In this document: positions 1-11,973 of the stretch, one piece after another | How positions within the stretch are numbered: position 1 is the first letter of the stretch | Layout of the letters: the number at the start of each line of letters is the position of its first letter | From: Trichoplax sp. H2 | Taxonomy: Eukaryota > Placozoa > Uniplacotomia > Trichoplacea | NCBI GenBank assembly: GCA_003344405.1 | Contig: NOWV01000200.1 | Location: 62,001 to 126,000, forward strand | Reading direction: 5' to 3' | Length of the DNA: 64,000 nucleotides | Made by a program: the position numbers and the translations under genes | The notes under the pieces: generated by a model | The model's database searches: none | What the model saw: only the letters and a program-made list of their open reading frames with translations | What the model was told of the DNA's origin: nothing

Positions 1-827
1 TTGTGAACCTTTCAGAAGGGTAGTTCTTAGGTGTTATAGTAGCAGCGCTATATTCTTACTAGTTCTTTAGGCAGACTAGGGTAGTAATCAATAGAAACAA
101 CTGAAAATAAGTGCTTTACGATAGACGAGCAAACTTGCCAGAAAGTATTCTGTGGCAACATCTGTTTATTAATTCTTGCATTTATAAGAGAATTTGTCTT
201 TTATTCAATTTAAACACCAGTCGTCGAATTAACCATGATATGCTTCAAATTTACTTACTGATTGGCACTCATGGAAATAAGACATTAAAAATAACTACTT
301 AGAAATTTTAGTTGCATCCTAGTCTAACCAGATAATTACGTAACTCTATCATCTCATTATAACTATGTTTTGAAAAATAGAACCTGCAAACAGAGTAAAC
401 TATATTCGCTCCTCTAAACTTCAAAATTTATTAACTAGAACTAGCATATCAATTAGTAACGATATATTATTGTACGAAGGTCATGATTAGGTCAATGATT
501 CAATTCGTAAAGGGTTTAAAACTGAATTAAGCTCTAATAGTCAAGTAGTTCTATTGGAAATTGCTATAGTTCAATCCTGATAGCATTTCGATAAAACATA
601 ATGTGCAATCAGCAGCAATTACAGTTGCAAAGCATCGCATTAATTGAAAACACTGTACACCTGCTAAATCTGATTTCTTAGAAGTTGATCAAATTCATAG
701 ATGTTTATTAAAGTAAGTATTTTATGTACTGCATCAAAGTTAGAACTATATTTCACTACTCATTCATAATATCACTGCATGTTTACCAATAAGTCAGTCA
801 CTAATCGGTACTAAATCATCTCGACGA
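1..827. other. 3' flank of gene A, no gene seen
   Basis: AT-rich sequence to the left of the gene A stop codon. I looked on the minus strand for a WWE or PARP exon continuing gene A and saw no FHGT-, GTYFA- or YPEY-like motif. The only open frame (111-302, plus) has no recognisable domain. Confidence 0.5.
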
Positions 828-3800
828 TTAAACAAGCAACTCAAAAGACATTATCACAGACTTTACAGCCTCATAGCAGTCTAATTTACTGGGTGGAATA
901 ATAAGATGGATAGATTGTAATGGCGATATTTGCTGATATTTTTCATAAAATTTGGAAATAATCATGACTATTTCTTGAGATAGGTTGTTGATATCAGAAC
1001 GAAACACAGGACTGCCATACATTGGTATTGCTATGGAATTCATCGAGTCTGTATGGGCTTTTTCCAAGCAATTCTCAATTCGATCAATGAACCACTAAAA
1101 ATTTACGATCGGCTATTAGTGATATTAAACAAGTGTTTCGTTAAACATAAGGCATCATAATTATTTTCTATACTTTACCGATATCGAGTGATTGAAGCCT
1201 AAAGATGGAATATGGTAAACTCTCTTGCAGCCAAAATAACAACCCTTACTGGTTCCAATTTCATCAATAGTAAGATGTTTTAAATTTTGATGGGAATCAA
1301 AACGGTACTCGAGCCCGCCAATGCGATGTAATACCTTTCCAATTTCCCCAATGTGATATCTTTTCAATTTTATGAAGTTAATGATAGCATCTGCCTATGA
1401 TAATAATTGGAGAGACATTAATCACCTTCATAACATCATTAAATGAGCTTTATACTCAGAGTTCACTGTATGTACGTACTTTAGTACCCTCTTTTTCAAG
1501 ATTTCCTTTTACTAATTTAATGACTTTATCGCTCCTATTATAACCATTATGGGCCAATAACGATGAATAAAGATTTACTTTGGTATTATCTTTCGAAAGA
1601 TTTTCGGTTGTTTCAGAATTAGCATAATTTCTTCCCCTTACTTTCGTATCTTTCTTGGAATAACTGATCTTACTTCGATTACTAATATAAAAAGTACAGT
1701 TATTTTACATCACATTATAAATATAGCAAAGTATTAGCGATAATAAATTAGCATGAATATTGACAGATATAAGCTACATAATCTTCATTATTTATAGGTT
1801 TACTCTACCATTAGATATTTGACTATAATCTAATCCGTTTCCTACTTACTTTTCACGTTCATAATATATCATCGCATATACGCTTTCTTTTTCATCTTGT
1901 AAACTACCTAATTCAGCTTGGCTACCATCGATGCTTTGAGCAGCTTCTCTTGTACAAATGGTTTCGCTATTTTCTCCATCAGTTCTGCTTTGGTTATTTG
2001 GTTCCTTGAGCTCGCACGAAGCAGTAGCTTGATTAGGCTGTCTGTATTGAATTATAGTAGTCCTATTAGTAATAAATGACTATTTCAAATCTGATCAGAG
2101 CATGACTCTGGTTATGTAATGCGCCTGAATACTTTTCAGTCAAAATATCTCGTATGAATTATCAATTTCATGATAGTATAGCTGTGCTTTTACTGACATT
2201 TAAAATTCTCTTAAGTGAAACTGCAAACGGCTGTACTCACTCTTCGCAATTATCTTTATTCACATCAGCAAAAATTCGTTTTTCATCTTTTAACTGATCC
2301 ATTTCAAGATTGCAATGAGAAGTGTTTTCAGACATTGTGTTCAAATTATGAGTATCGTTGCCTTGTCGAATTGTGGTTTCTTCGTCTCGCTGATTGATGT
2401 CGCTAGAATTAATTGGAATTTATACATAATAATTAGAAAGCCACAAAAATATCATTTTTAGCAATTCTGCATGATGCAGCATTACTTGCGTCACTGAAAT
2501 TATTCATTTTAACATCTAAATTTCAACCTGACCTAAAAATTTGAACAAAGACTTAATGGCGATCAAAATTTAATGGGAATCACTTATGCTACCTACATTT
2601 GGCATTCAACATAAGTCGTAGCAATTGCATCTTCTTCCTCATTTAGCGAAACTTTGACTTTACCATCATCACCAAAAATGTCCTGAGACATTAATTTTGC
2701 GCGCAGCATTTCATTGCTTTCTATGTCACTGCTTTTATCAATCAGTTCTCTCATCTTCTTAGCAATGACTGATGAAAATACTTGACTACATTTAATGGAT
2801 ATGTTTGCATAGTGTTCATTGATCATCTCAAATTGAACATTACAGCCGCATAATTGTTCCAGCAATTGAAGCTCTTCTGGCAAATACAATTGCAAATATT
2901 TCGTGTATAATGTTGGAGCATTCGGAATTATATAATCAATGACTTTATAACTATTTAAGTTACATTGAATGATTTTAACCACATTAGAAACATCGCATCG
3001 ACTTCCAGTGACGATAATTTTACAGAAGTTAAAATTGTCGCTGCATTCACCTTCCAGATGAATATCATTACTTGCAGTTAAAGAATTTCTTAATCCATTC
3101 ATAAACATATGGAAATCCGGCCGAGAGAATAGGTTATCAATATCGACTCTGGTTACTTGGCTGCAAAACATTTCTCTCATACTAGAGAGAGCTTGCTGAT
3201 AGGCCTTTGCGTTAAGGGCAACGATGGACACCGACTGATTGCCACCATTAGACATGATACCAGCTTTAACGTCATTAAACCGCAGGTATTCGTTAATTAG
3301 CATTTGCTTTTCAAGACTTAAAGCTATAAAAGTTGATATTTGATGTTGTAAATCTTTATGGCTATCGCAAATAAAGCAGTTAGTATAACTTGATAGCATT
3401 TTACTGATGTGCTCTTGATCTTCAGGGGCCATATGCACAATCAATCGAATACTTCTATCATTATTTATATCAGTATACTGGAAACGGGTATCACAGCCAT
3501 TTTCCTTTAATCTTTCTTCTAACTCAGTCTGCTGAATAAGAAAATGCACAACAGTGGATATTTCAAGTTCTTGTTGAACCATTATGACATTGCCGTGTGA
3601 CTCCGAATCGACTTGGTCGGAAAAATCTATTCCCATTTGATCACAATCTGCTGATACACCTGTTAATTTATCATTCGCTTTACTACATTCTTGAGCAAGC
3701 CGATATTGTACCGCCATGCAAGTTAAATCGCCATAACCTATAATTACCACAGATGATAGGATAAATATCAATTTCGGAAAACGATAGAATGATCTATGAC

Positions 3801-6800
3801 GACATCAATGACTTTAGGCTCGATTTTTCCATATTATTTTGATTAGGTGCAGTCAAGAGATTCTATCCCTCTACATAAACGATTATTACGGTAACTATGA
3901 ATTAAACTGTCTACGTTATATTTAAATTAGAAATTGCTTGATTTCGAAGAGGATACTCCAAGTTTTAACTCCTAATAATTCAATTCGGTTGACCACTTTG
4001 TCAAATACTGATTAATTATTTAGGACTTTCATCATCATCATCCGAAATTGCTGGTGCATGACTCATTTCCTTAATAGGTTATATACAGTACCTTTGGAGC
4101 AGTTTCGGTAGTCATTTGGTGTTTTCTCATTATTTTCGTGTACTTTCAGATTTTGGTGGCCATTTTTTCGAAGATCTTTTTTATCTTCATGCTTCACTAC
4201 TGGCACTTCTTCGGATACTTGAGAAATACCTTATTTACCTTCAAGGTTCGCTACAGGCATATCTCCGGATACTTGCGAGATAGCTTTTTTATCTTCATGC
4301 TTTACCATTAGCTCATTTTCTGCTACTTGCAATCGACTTGACTTACTTTCACAATCTTCTATTTCCATATTCTCAGAATCACTTAAAAGCGTTGCAGATA
4401 GGAGAGAATCTCTACTGAATCGAAATTTTTGAGTCCCTTCGTACCACTGCTTTCTATCTTCCGTGTTAATCTTTTGACGTACTTTATAAACTACTTCATT
4501 GATAGTATCAGCAATCATGGGATTATCATGGATTTCCAGTGATATCGGCTTGTCATCAATAATTTCAAAGTTTTCTAGGCACAGCATAGCAATAGCCGCT
4601 TCCGATTGCTGACGATACGCAACTAGCCTAAAAGATTGGAAATAATTTTGAGAAAATGTTTTTTACTGGAGCTTGAAAAATTCTAAATTCGAATTCGCCA
4701 GCTTAAATTGATATCCTTCAAGTTATAAAATTCAATAACTAAGATTGACTGAGCGCATTAGATTACTGTAATAATTCTTTATTTCGAGTACTTGTATCGA
4801 TGCTTCAGAGCTATTACTAATTAATCTATTAAATGCATTAAGATAAAAAGACATTATTTAAACAAGCATCAGATAGACTTCTATAAAGGTTATCAAAGTG
4901 ATGACGTGCAACCCCAAAGTATCACGTAAGATTGCAAAAATGACTTCATATAATTTAGTAACATGATTATTAACTGCTATAAATTCAATCCCTACACTTC
5001 TTCATGGTTTAGTCTATACAGCTCTTCTACTTTTCCGACTTGGCCAAACAAATGCAATAGTTCCATCTGGATTTAGTAGTAGTAAAATAAATAGTATCAT
5101 ATTGATGAGAGTATAGTAAGCTTGACCTATATGCTATAGTGTCGTTAAGAATTGAAAATCTTTATTATTCTAGGGTAAAACCTGCTCTATTGCTTTTGGG
5201 ATGTTATTCACTTTGATAGTTGTTCTTAAATTCTTTAAAGTGTCAGATGGTAAATTTTCTTTAGCGAAAGCTTTTCTGTAAGTGCAGAAATTAAAAGAAA
5301 TCCTTTGGCAACATTGTCATAACGTACTTAAATCTAAAGGCCAATTACATTAATTTACTTTATCAATCTTAATGATCATCAGCCAGAAGGTTAATTAAAA
5401 ATAGATTGGACATACATGATTTCTGTTTCCATTGCATAAAAGCAGCCTCCTCGAAGCCGATCTAATGCTATCATTTCATCTTTGACTTTTTTTTCCACTT
5501 TATTTCGGACTTTTAGAGATAATTCTAGTGGTAAATAAACGACTAAGCCTAATTTGCTATTCCCAACTTTATTTCCCCTCAAGTTTACCATCAACTGAAT
5601 GACTTGCTTTCGTTTAGCGACTCCAATTTTCCTATTCACAATAGAAAGTTCTGTTAGACGTTAAATGCCATCCATCTCTCTTACCGAACTGCTTTCAACT
5701 GTCCTAGAAGAAGCTACTTAGCTAGATCTATAGCTAAATTGGAACTTAATTAACATCGTACAGTGGTGGAGACAAATCACTGTGCTGATATAATCCAGAA
5801 TCTGTTATTTCTATAAGCTGCTAGAGACTATTAAAATCAGTCTTCTATTCCGAAATTTTCATGAAAAGCAAGGACGTTTTAATGATATGTACTAGATTAG
5901 ATCAACTTCTTGCCGTATTGCTTCTGTCTCATTTTATTTTCTAATTAGGATTTGATAATAATACAAACACTGTCAATTTCTTTTCAGTTCAGTACTTACG
6001 CAAATCGCCAATCATCTTTTCCTGTTCCTATGTATTTGTAAAATTTAATACGAGCTTCACTTATAATTTCATGGACTTGAATTTCAAATTCCTTTAGTAT
6101 TTTAAGCATTGTTTAAAAATTTCAGGTAAATAAACATTTTGAAGAAGTTCATTACTATAAATGCTAATAATTATAATTGTAAATTTGAACTTTCAATGTT
6201 ATTGCCACTTGATATTTTTGTTGTTCAATAGCACCGCCTTTGCTATGGCTGCAAATATGATGAAATTGATCATTTGAACGAAAAATTGCAATATTTGAAG
6301 AAGAAACTCATTCAGGAGTCAGTCTACTAAGTTATGTTGAAAATGGCAACTATTTTAAGCAAGACGATGAAACATAAGAAAAGAAACTAAGCCAAGACTC
6401 ATTCTACTTGACTAGTTTGAAAGTAAAACGCTCATCACTACCAGAGCTAAAAATATTAATAATTGTATTTTAGACCATCAATGTCATTACTGCTCTACTT
6501 GATATTTGCATGGCAACATCCTTTATAAAATTAATCAATACAGGCAAAGATTATGATATAAGAAAAAGGAGCTTATTTAGGAGTCAGTCTACTGGGTTGC
6601 TAGTTTAATTGCAAGGGAGAAACGATGGAACGGTAATTAGTGTACAATATTAAGATGCCCATTCAGAAGTCTATATATTGAATTATTTTGAAAATAGAAA
6701 CTATTTTAATCTATTACTAGAGGCAAGAGATTGCAATATAAGAAAAAGCTAATTTAAGACTCATACTGGTGGGTCAGTACTAATCTTGGTAAAGCTAATA

Positions 6801-7270
6801 GTTGATTTTTAACTAACTAATCAGCGTGATGCTAATCATTATAGCGAAAGATTGTAGTATGGGGAAAAATACATATTCAGGAATCAGACTATTTGAACAT
6901 TGGCCGTAACCTATATGCAGTAGTAACAAATAATCTAGCAGTGAATTTTCTTTAATGTCCTGCTCTGTGTATCTAATGTAATTAATCATTTCAAGTGAAA
7001 GATTGCAGTACATGAATAGCGACTTGCTCTAGAATTAGTCTACCAAATTATTCAGAAAGGAAAGCAATTGTAAATACAGTACTGGTACGTAACCAACTTG
7101 CCAAGGTAAACTTTAATCTAATCTGCCTAAACATGATTACTAAGTCCTAAAAGATGTTGTAATGTCTATTAGACAATCATTACAAATGGAAGCCTCATTC
7201 AGCTTTCCTATACGTTACCTGCAGGACATCGTGTTCAATTCCACATACATACAAGCAATGCTCTTTTGAT
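828..7270 (-). CDS. Gene A: RRM-RRM-KH-macro protein, PARP14-like without catalytic domain
   Basis: Exons in transcription order: 7219-7270, 6000-6091, 5416-5631, 5182-5275, 4996-5066, 4239-4627, 2597-3737, 2241-2402, 1850-2041, 1480-1681, 1179-1394, 828-1094. All phases join without a stop, giving about 1,030 residues after a missing first exon. Two RRMs cover roughly residues 1-215 (strand 1 of each: LYVCGIEHDV, TTIKVNNIP; RRM2 helix MELLHLFGQVGKV). KH-like modules typical of PARP14 fill the 1,141-base exon. Two linker exons, 2241-2402 (donor GTGAGT) and 1850-2041 (donor GTAAGT), have no counterpart I could see in the paralogues. The protein ends in one macro domain that stops cleanly (SFELLV, stop); no WWE or PARP follows. 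The macro loops are degenerate: no GGG in loop 1, and GSPVF where GxGxxG is expected. By family knowledge it would bind nucleic acid and perhaps ADP-ribose; with these loops, ligand binding is doubtful. An ATG at 6109 is an alternative start, but the 92-base exon boundary shared with C and D argues against it. Confidence 0.78.
6240..7060. repeat. Degenerate tandem repeat in gene A intron
   Basis: Lies in the intron between gene A exons 7219-7270 and 6000-6091. A unit of about 100-200 bases recurs at least five times, each with a core like AAGAGATTGCAATATAAGA followed shortly by ATTCAGGAGTCAGTCTACT (clearest near 6290-6340, 6535-6600, 6720-6770, 6840-6900, 6995-7050). Another copy lies at 15230-15400. 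Confidence 0.6.
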
Positions 7271-9839
7271 CTATAATATGCATTAGAATAATAGTTTGCT
7301 TGAAATTAACCGATTGCATCGCTACGATAGTACAGCAATAATACGTAATGACAATAATATGGGTAACATGAGGAAGGTAGACAGTGTAAGTTATCTTTAC
7401 GCCATCTGTTCCTGATGGCGAACTAATCTGTAATCGCAGTAGCGTATGTTAACTATTACAATCTCTTTCAATTTTCTATTTGGCAACGGTATCGCATAGC
7501 ATAGCACATCCAAAATACGCGATTAATTAAGAACTAAATTAAATGAACGAAAGCATTAGTCAAATTAAAAAAAAATCTTAATATGTTGATTAACTAGCCT
7601 TTATTACCCTCTAATGTTAAAACTAAATCTCGAATAGCAGTAGTTTAAATATTCGAGGTCTTTTAACTACTGGCCAATTTGATCGAGATATCAAGGTAAC
7701 TATTGTACTTGATCGAGCAACTCATTTTAAAGTATAAAGACTAGGAAGAAGCGGTAAAATAGGTAATAAAATGCAGCAATGTTATATTGCCACCAGGTTT
7801 AAGCAACATGTAACAAAGAAGCTGTCGACATGGTAGAAAGTCTAAACGGTAAACGGTCACGATAGAAAGCCATCGCGTTAAAAAATTATTTTGTCTGCGT
7901 AATTCTAATGAATCAAATTACAATGACAAGAATTGCAATGATCAATTAATTATAGCGATGCCGTTTATGCAGCGGTGCAACAGACTCAATGATTTTGTTG
8001 AACAAACCTTGCTGAAGCCATTTGTAATAGTTAAAGGTGTAGTTGCAAGTTGATCGAAATTATTAAAGGATCGAATCGTCTACAAAATTAATGATTATAA
8101 AATACAAGCAAGCTAAAAAATCAAACGGTGATCAATTAGCGTAGGCTAGGCTACCTAATTGTTAAAACTAGCTGAATAATTCGCGTTTATTCTTAATCAA
8201 ATAATCCCTAAATCAGGCAACCCCTACTGAGCAAAGTACCCTTTTCGTAGCCTACCAAGGTGTTGATTTTCTGACCTTTCACTGATCGAAAGTAAAGTTA
8301 GGCCTGTTTAACTTTCTAAGCAAGTTATAACAAACAAGGCTATTCTCTGTATAGAAGACAATCAATTTGCAATGCCTCTTAAACTTGTTACTATGCTCTA
8401 CTTCAAAATACCTTATCGCATGGATTTTGATATGTAATAGCTTCTATTTAAACGAACCCTGGCGTTCTGTATAAGAATGCTAGAATATAATCTCTCCCTT
8501 TTATTTTGAGATTAGTTGCACGTTTACAAATGTCAAGAAAGAATCTAAATGTTCCTCTTTTTTTTGTAGAGAATATTTTTCGTTGCTAATAACATATCGT
8601 ACTCTGCACCGATTGCAAAAAGTAAAATTGCAATCATGAAGCAATAAAATACACATTCCATCAAGGTATTTGTTAGATACGCTGGGGTGATTTGGAAGGC
8701 GTGGTAATGAAGTGTTGGGGAACTTGCCTTGGTTACCGCATCAATTAGATTTGCTTACAATGCCTGCTAGCCAATAAGTTGCAGTGTCAGCATTTTTGAA
8801 GAATTATTCTAATAATGAACTCGAGTGATAGGATATTGTTTCGGTATAGATCGAGATTATTTTTTAACTTATGGATTGTATTAAAAAGGTGTTACCAACT
8901 CAAGAATGAGTAATGCAAGAAGATACCACAAGGCTCTGTAATAACATCGGAAAGAATTGTAAGCTTTAACAAGCTTTGATGCCTCGCTATATAAGCAAGT
9001 GAATATATAGTTGTAAGAAAATCACTCCAATGCTCAAATGTTTTATGTTTGAATATCAAGATGGAGAAAGAAGACAGAGTCAGTTTCGACGATGATGTAC
9101 ATCTAATATAGGGAATATAAGCAGTCAAGAATGTCATTTGTCCAAACAGTAATACGATCACATCAAGCAGAGATCACAATTTTTTTCATATACCCATTCC
9201 ATAATTAAGAGAAGGGTTACTTTCAAATCGTCCCCAATCGTTATCTATCGTATGAATTAGAACAAGCACAACAGAAATCGACTAATGAAGAGTACTAATG
9301 TAAATTTTAACCTTTAAATAGAATTCGTATAGACAACAATCTAGTAAAATCGACAGGAATCTTCCACATTCATGAAATGTCTTCAATGTAAGAAATAATG
9401 AATTAAATACATTCTTTCCATTTGAAATGATGAAATGAACTTGACACCAGCAAATATCACCATTATTTTATGATGCATTAATCAGAGTAGGGTATATTTC
9501 CGATTTTTCAAAAGAATACTGGTGCAAAGTAGTTCTAAAATATCTCCTAAACCGAATTTATTATCTACTAGACTTCTTCGAATAGACAAAATCAAATAGA
9601 TTTAGCCGCTGCACTTTTTATTTCCTATATTTCGGATAGTTGTACATTTATGAATACCTGAACTCTGGGCTTTCAAAATTTTGACCACAGTGCAATTTTA
9701 ACTAAATAACGACATTATAGTGATTTTGTAAAATGACGGATTTTAAAAAAAAAAATGCTGTAACACAACTACCACGCTTAGGCGGCTGTAATGATCTATG
9801 CATTCGTATATTAGTAATTTGAACTAACTTGTCTATTAC
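7271..9839. other. 5' region of gene A, no confident gene
   Basis: The first exon of gene A, which must end two bases into a codon, should lie here, but I could not identify it. No open frame in the interval (for example 8892-9161, minus) resembles a family domain. A T run near 8557 and AT-rich sequence are all that stands out. Confidence 0.4.
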
Positions 9840-11973
9840 GTCTTATTTAGTTTTATTCCGCTTAGATTAGAAAGTTCTCCTGGTTGATATACCAAATGAA
9901 ATAGTTTTACCAGTAACAAAAAGTTTGAAGTAGTAACAAATTATACATACGCTCGTATATTCTAAAGTATATAACTTCTCACTTGATGTAGATCAGTTGG
10001 AAGATCCATTATTTTGATCGAAGCCGGACCATAATCGAATTTATAGTCCTTTAGTAAATTGATGGTTTCTACTTTCCTAACGAAAAGTAAGGTTGACAGC
10101 GTTAATTTACCGAACAGCCTCAAATATTATTAATAATGAAAGATTTCAAAGAAGCAATTTTCATAAGTCTTTTTCCAAAAATATCGTATTAGTTTTCTTT
10201 ACTTTGTTTTAAAATGCAATTAGCGACAGATGAAATTTACTGTTTTCAATCATCTTATCATAGTAGCATCCATGCTTTACATTATTTACCTTTTTCATAC
10301 AATTCTTTACCATCCCGTTAAGCCTCCTTCTTTCATCCAAAGACAATCCCAGGAGCCTAAATATTCGTAAACGAAGAAAAGTATTACTTAGCTGCACTCT
10401 TCTCAGGCTGACCATTAATTTTAATTACATCTTCTTCAGAGTTATCTTCTATATGCCTGTATTTTGAAAATAGCATCAAATCATCAAAGTTACATCAACG
10501 TATTTCTAAGCATCAAATCTAGAATTTTATGTAGCTTATGGCGTATTATAAATGAATGTCAATCTATAATTATATATAATCAAAATCTCATGTGATGGAG
10601 TTAATTTATTAAAACAGAATTTATGGTAATAAGTACTAGGTGTTAATTAATCCTTGCCACTGAAAAGCAATTATTTAAATATGGTTAATAATTTCAATGA
10701 TAATGCATTTATTAAATATCTCCATGAAAATATCTTAATGTAAGATAAGTAGTTATACTGTATTACATATGTTAGTACAGTAGATTGCTTTTACATATTT
10801 AGAATTTTTATTATGTGTTAAGCATCTATTACACCATATACTGTATGTTGAGTTGCACATTGCCTGATTCTCCTAGATTTCCCATGGGTTCATGACATAC
10901 TGTTGCACAATTGCAAGCATTTTATATTCGCCTAAAATGCAATTTCACTCTTGTAATTTATAAACTTTACATTATCTACAGATTGTACGAGGTTTAATAC
11001 TTGACTCAAGCAGTATTACAAACCACATACACAACAATGGTAAGCTTGTTCCTAAGCTCAAATGATACATCTAAGCTTAGGAACTAGTGCACTATACTTT
11101 CGAGCTTTGTAGCTAAGCGTAAAGGGTCAATCAAATAAGCAACATTCACTTGGTCTAGTTAGCTGTATATGCCCAATATTACTTAATTTCATCTCGCTCC
11201 TAGCCGCAAAATAGAGTTGTCCTCTGACGAATTTTTAGATCGTTCCTGCTAGTACATGCTTGGATGTCTGCAGTCTATATCAGTAAAGTCTAATGCTAGT
11301 TCTAGTCTGATGTCGAGTTTTGTGCATTATCCAAGTACATTGGTTTTAAAAATGAAATCAACTTTATGGCCAACTCTAGTTACCCTCGTACTTACGCAAA
11401 CTTCCAGCATGTTCTCTTACTGCCTATGTAACGATCTCAAGCTTTATTTCGAACATAATATCTGGCAATTCCAAAGTCTTTGCAGGTTTTCTTAACTTGT
11501 CGTTCAAATTTCTAAAATTTTATATCGTAAGAAACAGACCTTATTCAAACCAATTAAAGGTAACTATTTCTCAGTCATATAAAGTTTAGTATCAAGAAAT
11601 AAAAAAACTGCCTAGAAAAAAAGTTAGATAACCTCATCTATAGCAATTACATAATTGGAAAGCATACTAGCAGTGTTTATAGATGGTAAAGATTGTAAAA
11701 CAGATAAATATTTAATATGCAAGACTATTATTATCGGAATTGTGCTACAAGAAGTTGAGCTTGCATTTTGTATAAACTCTTAATTTTGCAATATATATAT
11801 GGTGTCGAATATCAAATATATTTTAATAGCTTACCTTATTATCAAGAAATTTAAAATATCATCTTACCAACGAAATTATCTAGCTATATATTCCATTTAG
11901 TTAATTGAAAATTACCTCAGTTATCTGATTATCTATTCCAAAGGCGTAAATTGTAAATTGCTGTCGATCAATA
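9840..11973 (-). pseudogene. Pseudogene G: relic of a type I gene, RRM exons only
   Basis: Five pieces match the first five recognisable exons of type I genes, in order and with family exon lengths. 11916-11973 (58 bases): RRM1 strand 1, FTIYAFGIDNQ, donor GTAATT. 11396-11487: counterpart of the 92-base exon, ending TGGAAGTTTGC and GTAAGT as in gene A, but with an in-frame TGA. 10241-10456 (216 bases): begins HIEDNSEEDVIKING and then changes frame to a stretch matching LRLRIF...RRRLNG...HGCYY. 9983-10076 (94 bases): RRM2 strand 1, SIKIMDLPTDLHQ, donor GTGAGA. 9840-9910 (71 bases): KLFHLVYQPGELS, donor GTAATA, but the acceptor AG is now TG. No KH, macro, WWE or PARP exon follows. Nonsense, frameshift and splice-site lesions together make a non-functional copy very likely; the shared WKFA/WRFA ending suggests gene A as the closest relative. 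Confidence 0.8.

Noticed and set aside
11256-11495. Plus-strand 79-codon frame
   Set aside because: Antisense shadow of a pseudogene G exon (11396-11487); no domain.
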